Counted from the stretch's first letter, positions 1 to 8,860 are shown. The stretch is DNA of 64,000 nt from Pseudomonadales bacterium (GCA_024234395.1 JACKOH010000001.1:1073001-1137000), one strand, 5' to 3'. Notes: generated by a model not told the origin, from the letters alone. Numbers and translations: made by a program.

Positions 1-609
1 GGTTGCGGCATCACCGGCGAAAACCCTTAGAATGACTCCGTCGCGAGGTGCCCGCACAATCTGTTCCGATTGACGGGTCAGGTTGACATCAACCCGGGTC
101 AGTTCGGCGGCCGCTTCGGCAACCCGGGCACGCAATTCTTCTACGCGGATTCGCGCCTGTTCGTATTCACGCCGGGAGGACAGCCCGTCCTCAAACAGAC
201 TGCGGCTGCGCTCCAGATCGATTTCGGCTGTCTGCTGGGCGGTTTCGGCGGCGCGCAGCTTGGCAACCACCTGATCCCGCTCGGCATTCAGGCGTTCCAG
301 CAGGCGTGGATCGAGATCGGCGATACGCACGATCGGATCGCCTACTGTCACATGCACGCCATCACGCACGTACCATTCCTGAATTCGCCCCGACACCAAA
401 GCATTGACCTCCTGCAGCCGGTCATTGGGATTGAGAGCGGTCACCGTGCCAAAACCGGAGGTGGTCTGTACCCACGGCGCAAAAACCAGGAACAGGCCGG
501 CGGCCAGTATGGCAACTGTCAGCATCCAGGCAAAGGCTTTCATGACCGACGGGACCCGCTGGGCTGCCAGGGTTTTGAATTGTTCCGGGTAGGAGATTCG
601 TCCAGTCAC
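1..609 (-). CDS. HlyD-family periplasmic adaptor subunit (3' end outside window)
   Basis: Periplasmic adaptor (membrane fusion) protein of the HlyD/EmrA type, which would link an inner-membrane exporter to an outer-membrane channel. Reading from a GTG at 609 gives a short cytoplasmic leader, one membrane segment near residues 25-47, a lipoyl-like half (VSGRIQEWYVRDG, from about 72), a long E/R/A/L-rich coiled coil (about 94-180) and the start of the returning lipoyl half (APRDGVILRVFAGD). The C-terminus lies before base 1. The start overlaps the stop of the ABC gene by four bases (GTGA), so the two are translationally coupled and probably form one exporter. The family assignment is from visible architecture; cargo is unknown. 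Confidence 0.85.
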   Translation of the reverse strand, partial: MTGRISYPEQFKTLAAQRVPSVMKAFAWMLTVAILAAGLFLVFAPWVQTTSGFGTVTALNPNDRLQEVNALVSGRIQEWYVRDGVHVTVGDPIVRIADLDPRLLERLNAERDQVVAKLRAAETAQQTAEIDLERSRSLFEDGLSSRREYEQARIRVEELRARVAEAAAELTRVDVNLTRQSEQIVRAPRDGVILRVFAGDAAT

Positions 610-2393
610 GCGGGTGATCCTCGTTCGGCAGAAGGGGAAATATCGCCGGGTACATAGGTATGAGCCTCACTGTGACCAGCGTTCCCTGAAGTTGCGTCCC
701 GATGCCGGCAGAGCCCGGTATAGGAGTCGTGAACACGCTGTGACTGGTGACCCAGGAACAGGTAGCCGTCGAAATCCAGGCTGTCGGAGGGCGGCCGGTT
801 GGAGAAGTAAATCACCGTGGTTTCGGCCTCATTCCGGAGCAGGTCCAATGCCCGTGAAAGGTAGCGGTCGGGCAGGGTATCGTACAGTTCACCCAGGACC
901 AGGACCCGCGGTTGCGCAATCAGTGCCGCAGCCAGTTTCATCTGCATGGTTTCGGTGATGGTCAGCGGCCAGCCAGTAGGGGCGATACGAGTATCCAGGC
1001 CGTCCTCCAACTGGGCGATGGCGATGTCCAGGCCGACAATATCCAGAGCCTGCAGCAGATTGACGCTGGAGCCGGACTGGGCACTCAGATTGAGGTATTC
1101 ACGGATCGTCAGTTCGATGGCATTGGGGCGATCCAGCACAATGACATGGCGCCGCAGTTCATGAGCCTGGATGCTCTTCACATCCTGCCCGCCCAACGTG
1201 ACGAAACCGCTACGGGGTCGGTCGAGACGCTTGAGCAGATTGGTCATTTCCCGTTGAATACCATGGGTTTCCACATTGGCGTAAATCCGGGCACCTGCCG
1301 GGATTGAAAAATTCAGCGTGGTAGTCCGACCGCGGGCATCGCCGCGGGCATTAACGTAGGCCAGGGCGCCATCACCCTCGAACGGCACCGGGTCACCGGC
1401 CGGCTCTTCCTGCTCCACCTCGTAGAACAGGCCCAGTTCATCCAGGGCGCCGCACAATTCGTAGAAGTAGGCCAGATAAGTGCCCATCTGGCTGATACCG
1501 TAGAAAGCCACGGAAAGAACTACTTCGGCTGCCACCAGTTGTCCCAGTGACAGTTCCCCCTGGATCACCAGCCAGCCGCCCAGACCCAGCAGCCCGGCGC
1601 TGGCGCTGGCATACAGCACGAGGAAGCACAAGATCTGCGCAAAATGATGGCGGAAATGGCGTTGGTGACGATCGATATATTCCGCTGTCGCGGCATCGGT
1701 CCGGGTCAACGCTTCATTAATATGACGCTGGGACTTGAAGAATCCATTGGAAGCACCCAGGCCCTCCAGCCAGGCGGCAGTAGCATGTTTCTGATGCGAG
1801 ACCTGGACGGCACTGCGGATGGCGCGGCCGCCCCAGGCCAGCCAGATCAACCAGATCAGCAGCATCAGGACGATGACAAAGCCCAGGAACAACGGATGAT
1901 AAAGCGACACCAGCACGAAGCCGAATCCGGCCTGCAGGACCGTGGTGAAGCCGCCCACCAGCAGGTACGGAACTGTTTTATGAACGATCAGTATGTCGAA
2001 GTAGCGATTGAAGAGGGTGCCCTTGTTGCTGTCCTGGAAGAACGGGTTCAGGGCATAGATGGCCCGTAACGCGATCTCCGATACCATGCGGGCGTAGAAG
2101 CGACGGCTGAACAGGTCCATCAGATGGATCCGAAGCGCGTTAAGCAGCCCGGCGGTCAACAGCAGGGCGAACAGGGTCAGCGCCAGCACCGCCAGCGGCG
2201 TGCCCAGCGCGGTATTGGCGATGGTGTTAACCAGCATCTGCACGGACAACGGCAGCGCCAGCGACAGCGCTGAGATTCCCAGGCCATAGACGATAGCCAG
2301 GGAGTAATAGCTGTGCTCCGAACCCAGAATAGTAACAAAGTAGGAAAAAACCTTGCGGATGACCGCCTGGTTGGATAACGCCTGATCGCTCAC
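606..2393 (-). CDS. ABC exporter half-transporter with degenerate ATPase domain
   Basis: A 595-residue protein with the layout of a type I ABC exporter: six hydrophobic segments in about residues 20-310 followed by an ATPase-like domain (about 340-550). The nucleotide-binding motifs are badly eroded. Where the Walker A loop should lie (371-382) there is ANVETHGIQREM with no GxxGxGKS/T. The signature position (about 475-490) reads LTITETMQMKLAAAL instead of LSGGQ. Walker B reads VLVLGE, with Asp replaced by Gly and the Glu kept, and the H-loop His is Asn (YFSNRP). The fold seems kept but ATP hydrolysis is doubtful. It is coupled to the HlyD adaptor downstream. It may be a pseudo-ABC subunit needing a partner, or an energy-independent scaffold. 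The reading frame is intact, so it is not simply decaying. Confidence 0.85.
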   Translation of the reverse strand: MSDQALSNQAVIRKVFSYFVTILGSEHSYYSLAIVYGLGISALSLALPLSVQMLVNTIANTALGTPLAVLALTLFALLLTAGLLNALRIHLMDLFSRRFYARMVSEIALRAIYALNPFFQDSNKGTLFNRYFDILIVHKTVPYLLVGGFTTVLQAGFGFVLVSLYHPLFLGFVIVLMLLIWLIWLAWGGRAIRSAVQVSHQKHATAAWLEGLGASNGFFKSQRHINEALTRTDAATAEYIDRHQRHFRHHFAQILCFLVLYASASAGLLGLGGWLVIQGELSLGQLVAAEVVLSVAFYGISQMGTYLAYFYELCGALDELGLFYEVEQEEPAGDPVPFEGDGALAYVNARGDARGRTTTLNFSIPAGARIYANVETHGIQREMTNLLKRLDRPRSGFVTLGGQDVKSIQAHELRRHVIVLDRPNAIELTIREYLNLSAQSGSSVNLLQALDIVGLDIAIAQLEDGLDTRIAPTGWPLTITETMQMKLAAALIAQPRVLVLGELYDTLPDRYLSRALDLLRNEAETTVIYFSNRPPSDSLDFDGYLFLGHQSQRVHDSYTGLCRHRDATSGNAGHSEAHTYVPGDISPSAERGSPA

Positions 2394-2937
2394 GCTGACG
2401 CCTGACTCCCTGGGGACACCCGAGGCCCCGACTCGATTCGATTACCCGCCGTCACTGCTGGCTATGCCAACACAGTGTAGCCAGTCCCGGAGCCTGTTCA
2501 ATTCGAATGCTCCGGCCCGGTAATACGAAAAAACCGAATCTTTAGACCACAAGCTGCGGAAAAACAGGAATCACGGTGTCGCGCTGACAGGCCAAAGACA
2601 GCATCGGTAAAGAGGCAATGACGGAACTTGCGTCGATCGGCCGAATTTCGCCGACAATGTGACTCGGTTCATCGTTATGGGGATAAAATTGAACCCGTGT
2701 CACACAAATAGTGTGAACTGGATCACACCTCGACTGTGAACTGGTGCGCTAAGATTGCCTCCTCGAAAATGCAATAACCCATCTATCTTTCAGTGTTCTT
2801 GCAGGATGCGCTACGGGTAAACGGGTAACGGATTTCATTTTTGACTGTTATGAGGGAATAACGCAGTGATACAAGGAAACGTAATTCGCTATCCAGGGAA
2901 TTTTACCCCGGTTGAGCATCCCAGGGAGGGTGGCACC
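2394..2937. other. Intergenic region between divergent ABC gene and small unknown gene
   Basis: No convincing coding frame apart from a possible N-terminal extension of the rightward gene (GTG at 2866). It must carry the leftward promoter of the ABC/HlyD operon, which I cannot place. It also holds a CRP-type promoter for the rightward gene, annotated separately. Confidence 0.6.
2712..2755 (+). promoter_or_regulatory. CRP/Vfr-type binding site with -10 box (class II promoter)
   Basis: TGTGA-N6-TCACA matches the CRP consensus exactly at 2712-2727. A further dyad half overlaps on the left (TCACAC-AAATA-GTGTGA) and another TGTGA lies at about 2735. A TAAGAT box at 2750-2755 would place transcription start near 2762, so the CRP centre would be about 42 bases upstream, the usual class II activator position. 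The target is the small gene beginning at 2866 or 2938. The site is seen directly; binding by a CRP homologue is inferred. Confidence 0.65.
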
Positions 2938-3321
2938 ATGGAAGCCGACGTCAGGGAAAGTCGCTCACTGGCCAGGATCTATGACCTGCGACAGTATGCG
3001 CTGACCAAACGGGTCTTATTCAATTTTGGAATACTGGGTCAGGACGAAAAGGACGAGGAGGCGCTGCACATTCCGATCGGCATCGTTTATCGCTTGCACT
3101 TTCTGGGCCGTGCCTACAATTTTTCAGCCGTCAAACTGATTGAACCCCAGGGCCGCAGTTACCTTGGGTACAAGACCTGCCAACAGCTGATCGTGGAACT
3201 TGAACAGTTGCGAACGCTGCTGAAGGACCCGGTCATCGAACACTACACCAGGAAACTGGTTAACTACCTCATCAGCAATCGCGGTGTGCCGGAATACGGC
3301 CTGATGGTGCGATCGCTGTAG
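2938..3321 (+). CDS. Small soluble protein of unknown function
   Basis: I do not recognise this family. The 127-residue product is soluble, with no signal peptide or membrane segment. It is mixed in charge, with a helical C-terminal half (QLIVELEQLRTLLKDPVIEHY), and has no cysteine cluster or known catalytic motif. I chose ATG 2938 because a strong Shine-Dalgarno (AGGGAGGG) stands seven bases before it. A GTG at 2866 with a weaker GAGGG would add 24 residues. It stands alone behind a CRP-type promoter and ahead of a strong terminator, so it is a single-gene transcript probably tied to cAMP or carbon status. Being real is likely; function is open. Confidence 0.75.
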   Translation: MEADVRESRSLARIYDLRQYALTKRVLFNFGILGQDEKDEEALHIPIGIVYRLHFLGRAYNFSAVKLIEPQGRSYLGYKTCQQLIVELEQLRTLLKDPVIEHYTRKLVNYLISNRGVPEYGLMVRSL

Positions 3322-3378
3322 CTCCAACGCTCTTGCAACGCCGGCCGAGCACCGGCACCGATTAACTTCATGTCATTC

Positions 3379-3404
3379 AGGGCTGCCTCGGCAGCCCTTT
3401 TCTT
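3379..3404 (+). terminator. Rho-independent terminator
   Basis: GGGCTGC-CTCG-GCAGCCC hairpin (3380-3397) followed by TTTTCTTT, about 55 bases after the stop of the small unknown gene. Confidence 0.85.
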
Positions 3405-3516
3405 TGCCTGGCGGATAGCAGTCAACACTAGCCTGCGGCCGATTCAACGGTGATCCGCGACCCCACAGAGGATGCCGTGGGAAAACGAGCTGGCTGCTAA
3501 TCCGGAGAGGAGAAAC

Positions 3517-3879
3517 ATGCTGAGTGATGCCCAGTGGCTGATTGCCAAGTACCTGATAACGGCCGGCATGGTAGTGCTGGTATCCGAGTTTGCCAAGCGG
3601 AGCGACCGGTTGGGAGCCTTTGTCGCCGCGTTGCCGCTGGTCACGGTGTTGACTCTGATCTGGCTTTACGTGGAACGCCAGGATCAGTCCAGGATTGCCA
3701 ATCATGCCTGGTTTACCTTCTGGTATGTGTTGCCGACTCTGCCGATGTTTCTGCTGTTTCCCTGGCTGATCAACCGGTTCGGGTTCTGGTGGGCATTGGG
3801 AGCCTCCGCCTTGCTGACAATCGGTTGCTTCGCAGCACTTGCGGTGATCATCCGCCAGTTTGGCATCGAGTTGCTGTAA
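3517..3879 (+). CDS. DUF3147 family small membrane protein
   Basis: A 120-residue integral membrane protein with four hydrophobic segments. Conserved-looking parts are VLVSEFAKRSDRLGAFVAALP near the N-terminus, LIWLYVE in the middle and FWYVLPTLPMFLLFPWL in the third segment, which fit the DUF3147 family of unknown function. ATG 3517 is chosen because GGAGAGGAG lies just upstream; an in-frame ATG at 3472 would add 15 poorly hydrophobic residues. It converges on the chalcone-isomerase-like gene 14 bases away. No biochemical role can be given. Confidence 0.8.
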   Translation: MLSDAQWLIAKYLITAGMVVLVSEFAKRSDRLGAFVAALPLVTVLTLIWLYVERQDQSRIANHAWFTFWYVLPTLPMFLLFPWLINRFGFWWALGASALLTIGCFAALAVIIRQFGIELL

Positions 3880-3893
3880 GGGTTCCGTGATGC

Positions 3894-4409
3894 TCAGCGA
3901 GCTCCGATCAGTTCATCCCGCAACTCCGGGAAGCGGGTGTTCTCAGCCAGCCAGATAGCAAGAAAATCGGTGGTGAAGCGGGGATCCTGGATCTGTCCAA
4001 GGCGCTTTTCATTGAAATAGAAGGTCGCGCTCAGGTCTGCTTCCACCAGCAGAGTGATGGAGTCGCCACGCTGGATATCGGGCCACAGGTGAGTGAGCTC
4101 ATCCAGCCACTGCTCACTCTGCTCCCGGTACAGACCCAGTTCCTGCCACTGATCCCGAGTGGCGTCTACAAGCCGCTGGTTGTCAATGTTGCGGCGGTAT
4201 TCGATCTGGAGAGCCAGGCCTGGCTCAATTCCGCGGTAGTTCCCGCTGGGCGAAAACAGGGTGCTGTCGTACACAGTCCAGAACATTACTTTCAGGGTCG
4301 TTGAACCCACCTCACGCAGTGGTTCCGTTGGCGAGCCCTGTGCCAACGGTGCACTTGCCAGCACTAGCAGGGAAAGCACAAACGATCTGCACAGATTATG
4401 CCGGGGCAT
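3894..4409 (-). CDS. Chalcone isomerase-like periplasmic protein
   Basis: A 171-residue exported protein: a signal peptide (residues 1-25, LSLLVLASAPLAQG) precedes a domain resembling the bacterial chalcone isomerase-like fold. Visible parts include VGSTTLKVMFWTVYDSTLFSP and the LDATRDQW-type helix (RLVDATRDQWQELG). Bacterial members are usually thought to be lipid- or fatty-acid-binding rather than flavonoid isomerases. It is the last gene of the leftward Cfa operon, overlapping the DUF2878 gene by 14 bases, so a role in envelope lipid handling is inferred from context. Confidence 0.75.
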   Translation of the reverse strand: MPRHNLCRSFVLSLLVLASAPLAQGSPTEPLREVGSTTLKVMFWTVYDSTLFSPSGNYRGIEPGLALQIEYRRNIDNQRLVDATRDQWQELGLYREQSEQWLDELTHLWPDIQRGDSITLLVEADLSATFYFNEKRLGQIQDPRFTTDFLAIWLAENTRFPELRDELIGAR

Positions 4410-4923
4410 GGACTGATACCGGAGCGCTCTGAGTCCAGCGGTACAGGAGAGGCAGTAATAATGCCCAGGTTATGCCGATCAGCAGCAGGGTGGGATAAAG
4501 GGAATGAGGGTAGGCAATGGCGCCCAGTTCAAAGCCCAGCAGGTAACTGAACGGGAACCCTAGCGCGCCAGTGAGGGCAGCGACAAGGGGATGCTTACCC
4601 AGCCAGCGCAGGGACATCGGCAGGGTGGTGGCAAAGGCTATCCACAGCGCCCACATCCATAGAGGCAGCAGCAGGCTGTGATCGGGAAACTGGAAAATAC
4701 CGGTGGCCGTGTAAAGTGAATCCACTACCACTCCCAGGACGATAGTCGGCCACAGTTGCTGCCAATGCAGGGTTCCCGCAGCCAGTAACAGTGCCAGGTA
4801 GCCTAGAATGGCCGGCGCCACCAGCCATAGCAGATCGTAGCGGCCGATTACACAGCCGGCCCAGAACAAATTGTTGACAGCCATATTAACCGGTGACGAG
4901 GTAAGCAATTTCAACACACTCAT
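4396..4923 (-). CDS. DUF2878 family membrane protein
   Basis: A 175-residue polytopic membrane protein with about five hydrophobic segments. The N-terminal part (NNLFWAGCVIGR) and the segment with VLGVVVDSLYTATGIFQFP match the DUF2878 family as I know it. It lies 16 bases after cfa and overlaps the chalcone-isomerase-like gene. DUF2878 genes commonly accompany cfa, DUF1365 and FAD-oxidoreductase genes, so a membrane-lipid function is likely though unproven. Confidence 0.8.
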   Translation of the reverse strand: MSVLKLLTSSPVNMAVNNLFWAGCVIGRYDLLWLVAPAILGYLALLLAAGTLHWQQLWPTIVLGVVVDSLYTATGIFQFPDHSLLLPLWMWALWIAFATTLPMSLRWLGKHPLVAALTGALGFPFSYLLGFELGAIAYPHSLYPTLLLIGITWALLLPLLYRWTQSAPVSVHAPA

Positions 4924-4939
4924 GGCTCATTCGATCCGG

Positions 4940-6205
4940 TTAACGATCCTGGAAGTGGGGTGCCTTGCTGGCCAGTAATTGCACGGCACTGATGCGACGC
5001 TCCAGGAATCCGCCCTCACAGTAGCCCAGGTAGTATTCCCAGAGACGCTGAAACCTGGCGCCGTATCCCAGTTGCTCAAGCTCCGGACGCCGGGCCATGA
5101 ATCGTTCCCGCCAGTCGCGCAGGGTTTTCGCGTAGTCGATCCCGATATCGTGTATGTCACGAATCACCAGATCGGTACGCTCCGCCAGCAATTGGCTCAT
5201 CAGTTGCAGCGACGGCAGAAAGCCGCCTGGGAATATGTGTTTCTGGATAAAGTCTTCGGTGCGGCTGTAAACAGCGAAGCGTTGGTCGGCAATGGTAATG
5301 GCCTGAATCATCGCCAGACCGCCCGGTTTCAGCAACTGATTAACCTTTTCAAAGTAGCCGGGAAGGTAGCCGCGACCTACGGCTTCGATCATCTCCACCG
5401 ATACAAGCTTGTCAAACTGTCCCTCCAGTTCCCGATAGTCCCGGTTCAGCAGAGTGATCTGTCGTTCGAGACCGGCAGCGCGAATCTGTTCCGCCGCATA
5501 GCTAAACTGCTCGTCGGAAATGGTGGTAGTGGTAACCCGGCAGCCGAAATGCCTGGCAGCGTAAATCGCCAAGCCGCCCCAGCCTGACCCGATCTCCACC
5601 AGATGGTCCTCCGGCTTAAGTTGCAGCTGGTCACAGAGTCGCTGCAACTTGTTCTCCTGGGCCTGCTCGAGGCGGTCCGAGGGACTGCGGTAGAGTGCCG
5701 ATGAATACTGCATGTGTGGGTCCAGGAACGTCCGGTACAGGCGATTGCCCAGGTCGTAGTGAGCCAGAATGTTGCGTTTGGCCTGTCTGCGTGAATTGGC
5801 GCGACTGACGCTCCTAAACCAGGCCAGAGGCTTCAGAAACCAGCCGAAACGCCTGCTCCAGGCGTCCATCATCTGCAGATTACGGGAAAAAAAGCGTGTT
5901 ACCCGGGTAATGTCGGGTGTCGTCCACCAGCCATCGATGTAAGCCTCTCCCGCCGCTGCATTGCCACCCAGCAGGGCACGGCGGTAGGCGCGTGGGTCCA
6001 GCACATCGATTTCCGCTCGCAACGGGTCGCCCAGGGTACCGAACTCGGCAATGATGCGGCCCTGCTCACGCAGCACCAGATGTCCGCAGGTGGCTTTGCT
6101 CAAGACCTGTAGCAGGCCATTACGAATCCACTCGGCGCCCTGTGAACCGGGAACGGCTGGCTGCGGTTTAAGACTCGAAGTCAGTGACAGGGGCTTTTGA
6201 TTCAT
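4940..6205 (-). CDS. cfa: Cyclopropane-fatty-acyl-phospholipid synthase
   Basis: SAM-dependent methyltransferase that converts cis double bonds of membrane phospholipid acyl chains to cyclopropane rings at the inner membrane. The 421-residue length suits the family. The N-terminal lipid-binding half contains GEAYIDGWW (around residue 85). The C-terminal Rossmann domain has the SAM loop VEIGSGWGGLAIYAA, the VSVEMIEAVG motif and the late FIQKHIFPGGFLPS segment typical of Cfa. It is the fourth gene of an operon divergent from an ECF sigma/ChrR pair. Known RpoE-ChrR systems control a Cfa homologue in singlet-oxygen defence, which fits this arrangement. Confidence 0.95.
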   Translation of the reverse strand: MNQKPLSLTSSLKPQPAVPGSQGAEWIRNGLLQVLSKATCGHLVLREQGRIIAEFGTLGDPLRAEIDVLDPRAYRRALLGGNAAAGEAYIDGWWTTPDITRVTRFFSRNLQMMDAWSRRFGWFLKPLAWFRSVSRANSRRQAKRNILAHYDLGNRLYRTFLDPHMQYSSALYRSPSDRLEQAQENKLQRLCDQLQLKPEDHLVEIGSGWGGLAIYAARHFGCRVTTTTISDEQFSYAAEQIRAAGLERQITLLNRDYRELEGQFDKLVSVEMIEAVGRGYLPGYFEKVNQLLKPGGLAMIQAITIADQRFAVYSRTEDFIQKHIFPGGFLPSLQLMSQLLAERTDLVIRDIHDIGIDYAKTLRDWRERFMARRPELEQLGYGARFQRLWEYYLGYCEGGFLERRISAVQLLASKAPHFQDR

Positions 6206-6250
6206 AGCGGTTTTCTCTTACTGAAGTCCAAGTGGTTACCCATAACCGGT

Positions 6251-7045
6251 TTATCGGGAGGTCTTGAGATCCCGTTTGTCGCGCTCGGGGTGGGAATGGA
6301 AGGGCACTCCTTTAAGGTAAAGCTTAAGGGCCTGCCAGTAGATTCCTGCCACCATACTGAGCGTCTGAACCGGTGTGCTTATAAGTACGCGCAGCAGGTT
6401 CGACTGGTTCATCCTGCGCCGTTTCAAAACCATGGTGGCGTCGAAAAGCGGTTCCACCGAATTACGATTCTGTACCCCCAGGTGAACCATGGACTTGTCA
6501 GCCATTGCATCCGGTGGCCGGATCCGCCACTGGTAGGTCTGCGTCATGGGGTTAAAGGGGGACACATGAAACTCTTTGTCGTGTGGCTCAAGATTGTCCA
6601 GGTCGACGGAGTAATAGTGGCGTTGATTCCAGGGGGTATTACTGACTTCTGCCAGCATGTAGCGAAGCCGGCCATGGTGTTCCAGAAAATACAGATTCAG
6701 TGGACTGAAATAGAATCCCAGGTAACGCAGGTGGCCGAAAAAGTAAACAGCGCCGGTCAGATCCGTGGGACTAAGCCCCTGGTCGGATGCAATCCTGGCC
6801 CGCACGGCGGAGGCGAGTGACGATTCCGATGAAGCCAGATAATCCTGGCGCCGGAAGCGCGCCCAGTGCCAGATCCGGGTCCCGAACAGAAACAGTGAAC
6901 GTTGCAACCGTGTCAGTTCATCCAGCCGGATAAAGACCATAAACAGTGGATAACGGAACTCGTGTCGCACCGGATGGAATCGACGATGCCTGACAAACCC
7001 CTGATAAATTCCACTTTCCAGCGGTGGCAGGATTGGCGTAGTCAT
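6251..7045 (-). CDS. DUF1365 family protein
   Basis: A 264-residue member of DUF1365, recognisable from SGIYQGFVRHRRFHPVRHEF at the N-terminus, the FSPLNLYFLEHH region, EVSNTPWNQRHYY and KEFHVSPFNPM. The family's biochemical role is unsettled. It nearly always sits with a flavin oxidoreductase and Cfa-like methyltransferase, suggesting action on membrane acyl chains. ATG 7045 is preferred because it overlaps the stop of the FAD oxidoreductase by four bases (ATGA); an in-frame ATG at 7069 is possible. Confidence 0.9.
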   Translation of the reverse strand: MTTPILPPLESGIYQGFVRHRRFHPVRHEFRYPLFMVFIRLDELTRLQRSLFLFGTRIWHWARFRRQDYLASSESSLASAVRARIASDQGLSPTDLTGAVYFFGHLRYLGFYFSPLNLYFLEHHGRLRYMLAEVSNTPWNQRHYYSVDLDNLEPHDKEFHVSPFNPMTQTYQWRIRPPDAMADKSMVHLGVQNRNSVEPLFDATMVLKRRRMNQSNLLRVLISTPVQTLSMVAGIYWQALKLYLKGVPFHSHPERDKRDLKTSR

Positions 7046-8373
7046 AACGTCTCTCCAAACCGTTCGCATACGTCCAGAGCGCTGCGCACGCCGTCCTCAT
7101 GGAAACCGTTATACCAGTAGGCACCGCAATAGTGAATGCGGTCCACACCGCAGATCTCCGAACGCCGTTGCTGGGCCCTGGCACCAGCCAGTGAATAGAC
7201 TGGATGGGCATAGCGGAACCGACGGATGACCTTGGTCGGCTCGATAAGATCGTTCGCGTTGAGGCTGACCAACAGTGGTTTCTCATCCTCGATCGAACCG
7301 ATGCCCTGAAGAATATTCATGGAATAGGTGACTACCGGCAAACGCTCGCTGTCTGCCTGACCGGCCAGAAAATTCCAGCTGGCCCAGGCTTTTTTACGGC
7401 GCGGCATCAGGGCGGCGTCCCAGTGCAGCGTGACGTCGTTTTCCTGGTATTTTAAATCCGTCAGCACTGCGGCTTCGGCAGTCGATGGGGTTTGCAACAG
7501 GGCCAGTGCCTGGTCACTGTGGCAGGCGAAAATTACCTGGTCGAACTGCTGCTTCTCACCATTAACCACCACCTGTACCTGGTCCGGCTCGCGCAACACC
7601 GCACTGACCGGTGCATTTAAATGCAGGTTGGCGCGAAACGGCTCCGTCAGCGGCTCGACATAGCTGTGCGATCCGCCTTTGAGAACATACCACTGGGGAC
7701 GGTTTTTGATATCCAGCAGACCGTGGTTGAGGAAAAAGCGCAGGAAGAAATCCAACGGAAATTCACCTGCCTGCCTGACGCTGCAGGACCAGATGGCCGC
7801 TACCATCGGCAGCAGGTAGTTGTCCCGCAGCATGGGACTGAGCCCGAGGCCAGCCAGAAAGCGATCCAGGGTCACCGGTTCGTCAGCCGTGGTTGATAGA
7901 CTGTCCAGCTGCTGCTTGGCGGCCTTGTTGAAACGCAGGATGTCTCGCACGAAACGCAGGAACCGCGGACTCAACAAATTGCGGCGCTGAGCAAACAAGG
8001 TATCCAGATTGTGACCGTTGTATTCCAGTCCCAGGGCCGGATTAAGGACCGAAAAACTCATTTCGGTAGGCTGAATCGCCACGTTGAGTTTCTGAAGCAG
8101 GCGCAGGAAATTGGGATAGTTACGGTCGTTGCAGACAATAAAGCCGGTATCCACCTGGTAATCTCGGGTCTGTCCGGCCTGATCCAGACTCACCGGCACC
8201 GTGTGAGTATGTCCCCCGATATAGTCATTTGCTTCAAATACCGTTACCCGATGCCGTCGGCTCAGGACATGCGCTGCGGTGAGGCCGGCAATGCCGCTGC
8301 CGATGATTGCCAGATTCTGATTCAGGACGTTGGGCGGCGTGGATCTTGTATTCGGGACCAGGTTGTCGCTCAT
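7042..8373 (-). CDS. FAD-dependent oxidoreductase (amine-oxidase fold)
   Basis: A 443-residue flavoprotein with an N-terminal dinucleotide fold (LAIIGSGIAGLTAAHVLS, residues 23-40), FEANDYIGGHTHTV as the FAD ribose/pyrophosphate motif, and a C-terminal FAD contact around HYCGAYWYNGFHEDGVRSA. It belongs to the NAD(P)-binding, amine-oxidase-like group usually paired with DUF1365 and Cfa. Its substrate is unknown, and a step in modifying unsaturated membrane fatty acids is an inference. Four-base overlaps on both sides (ATGA) show tight coupling. Confidence 0.9.
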   Translation of the reverse strand: MSDNLVPNTRSTPPNVLNQNLAIIGSGIAGLTAAHVLSRRHRVTVFEANDYIGGHTHTVPVSLDQAGQTRDYQVDTGFIVCNDRNYPNFLRLLQKLNVAIQPTEMSFSVLNPALGLEYNGHNLDTLFAQRRNLLSPRFLRFVRDILRFNKAAKQQLDSLSTTADEPVTLDRFLAGLGLSPMLRDNYLLPMVAAIWSCSVRQAGEFPLDFFLRFFLNHGLLDIKNRPQWYVLKGGSHSYVEPLTEPFRANLHLNAPVSAVLREPDQVQVVVNGEKQQFDQVIFACHSDQALALLQTPSTAEAAVLTDLKYQENDVTLHWDAALMPRRKKAWASWNFLAGQADSERLPVVTYSMNILQGIGSIEDEKPLLVSLNANDLIEPTKVIRRFRYAHPVYSLAGARAQQRRSEICGVDRIHYCGAYWYNGFHEDGVRSALDVCERFGETL

Positions 8374-8834
8374 CCTGCAATTCGACTCCGAACCAGGCGC
8401 ACAATGCTGCCCAGCAAGGGGATATTCTCGTAGACCATGGCTCCCAGATCGAAGTAGTCGCGATGGTAATACACCTTACCGTCACGGACTTTCAGATAGC
8501 TGGCACCTTCCACACGGATAAACTGGCCGCGCTTGAGGTGGCGGTGCCTGAGAATCATGGTCCAGCTGAAGAACAGCCCCTCGGAGCTGACTACGCTGCG
8601 ATGAAACTTGAACCGGCACTGTTCCACGTTGGCGTAGAGTTTCCTGAAGTAGGCGGTCAGCGCGTCGAGACCCTGAATCCCGTGGGCCGGATCTTCGAAG
8701 CAGACATCTTCTGTGTAAATTTCCCTGAGCAGAACCAGCCGTTCGAGGCTGAGATTTTCATAGGTTTTCTGGACTCGGCGGGCCAGATCTGCCGATTCAG
8801 CCCGCGCCGGTTCCATGACTTCTGTCAATTGCAT
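8370..8834 (-). CDS. NTF2-like (SnoaL/ketosteroid isomerase fold) protein
   Basis: A 154-residue protein with the pattern of a nuclear-transport-factor-2-like domain: an N-terminal helix (LARRVQKTYENLS), ... EIYTEDVCFEDPAHGIQGLDALTAYF, then beta strands ending FLKVRDGKVYYHRDYFD-like (SYLKVRDGKVYYHRDYFD). Such small alpha+beta barrels are enzymes or binding proteins, and the substrate cannot be read from the sequence. It is first in the leftward operon, with a strong Shine-Dalgarno (GGGAGGG at 8843-8849) eight bases before ATG, and an ECF-type promoter just upstream. Confidence 0.8.
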   Translation of the reverse strand: MQLTEVMEPARAESADLARRVQKTYENLSLERLVLLREIYTEDVCFEDPAHGIQGLDALTAYFRKLYANVEQCRFKFHRSVVSSEGLFFSWTMILRHRHLKRGQFIRVEGASYLKVRDGKVYYHRDYFDLGAMVYENIPLLGSIVRLVRSRIAG

Positions 8835-8860
8835 GGCGCATACCCTCCCATAGATGAAGG

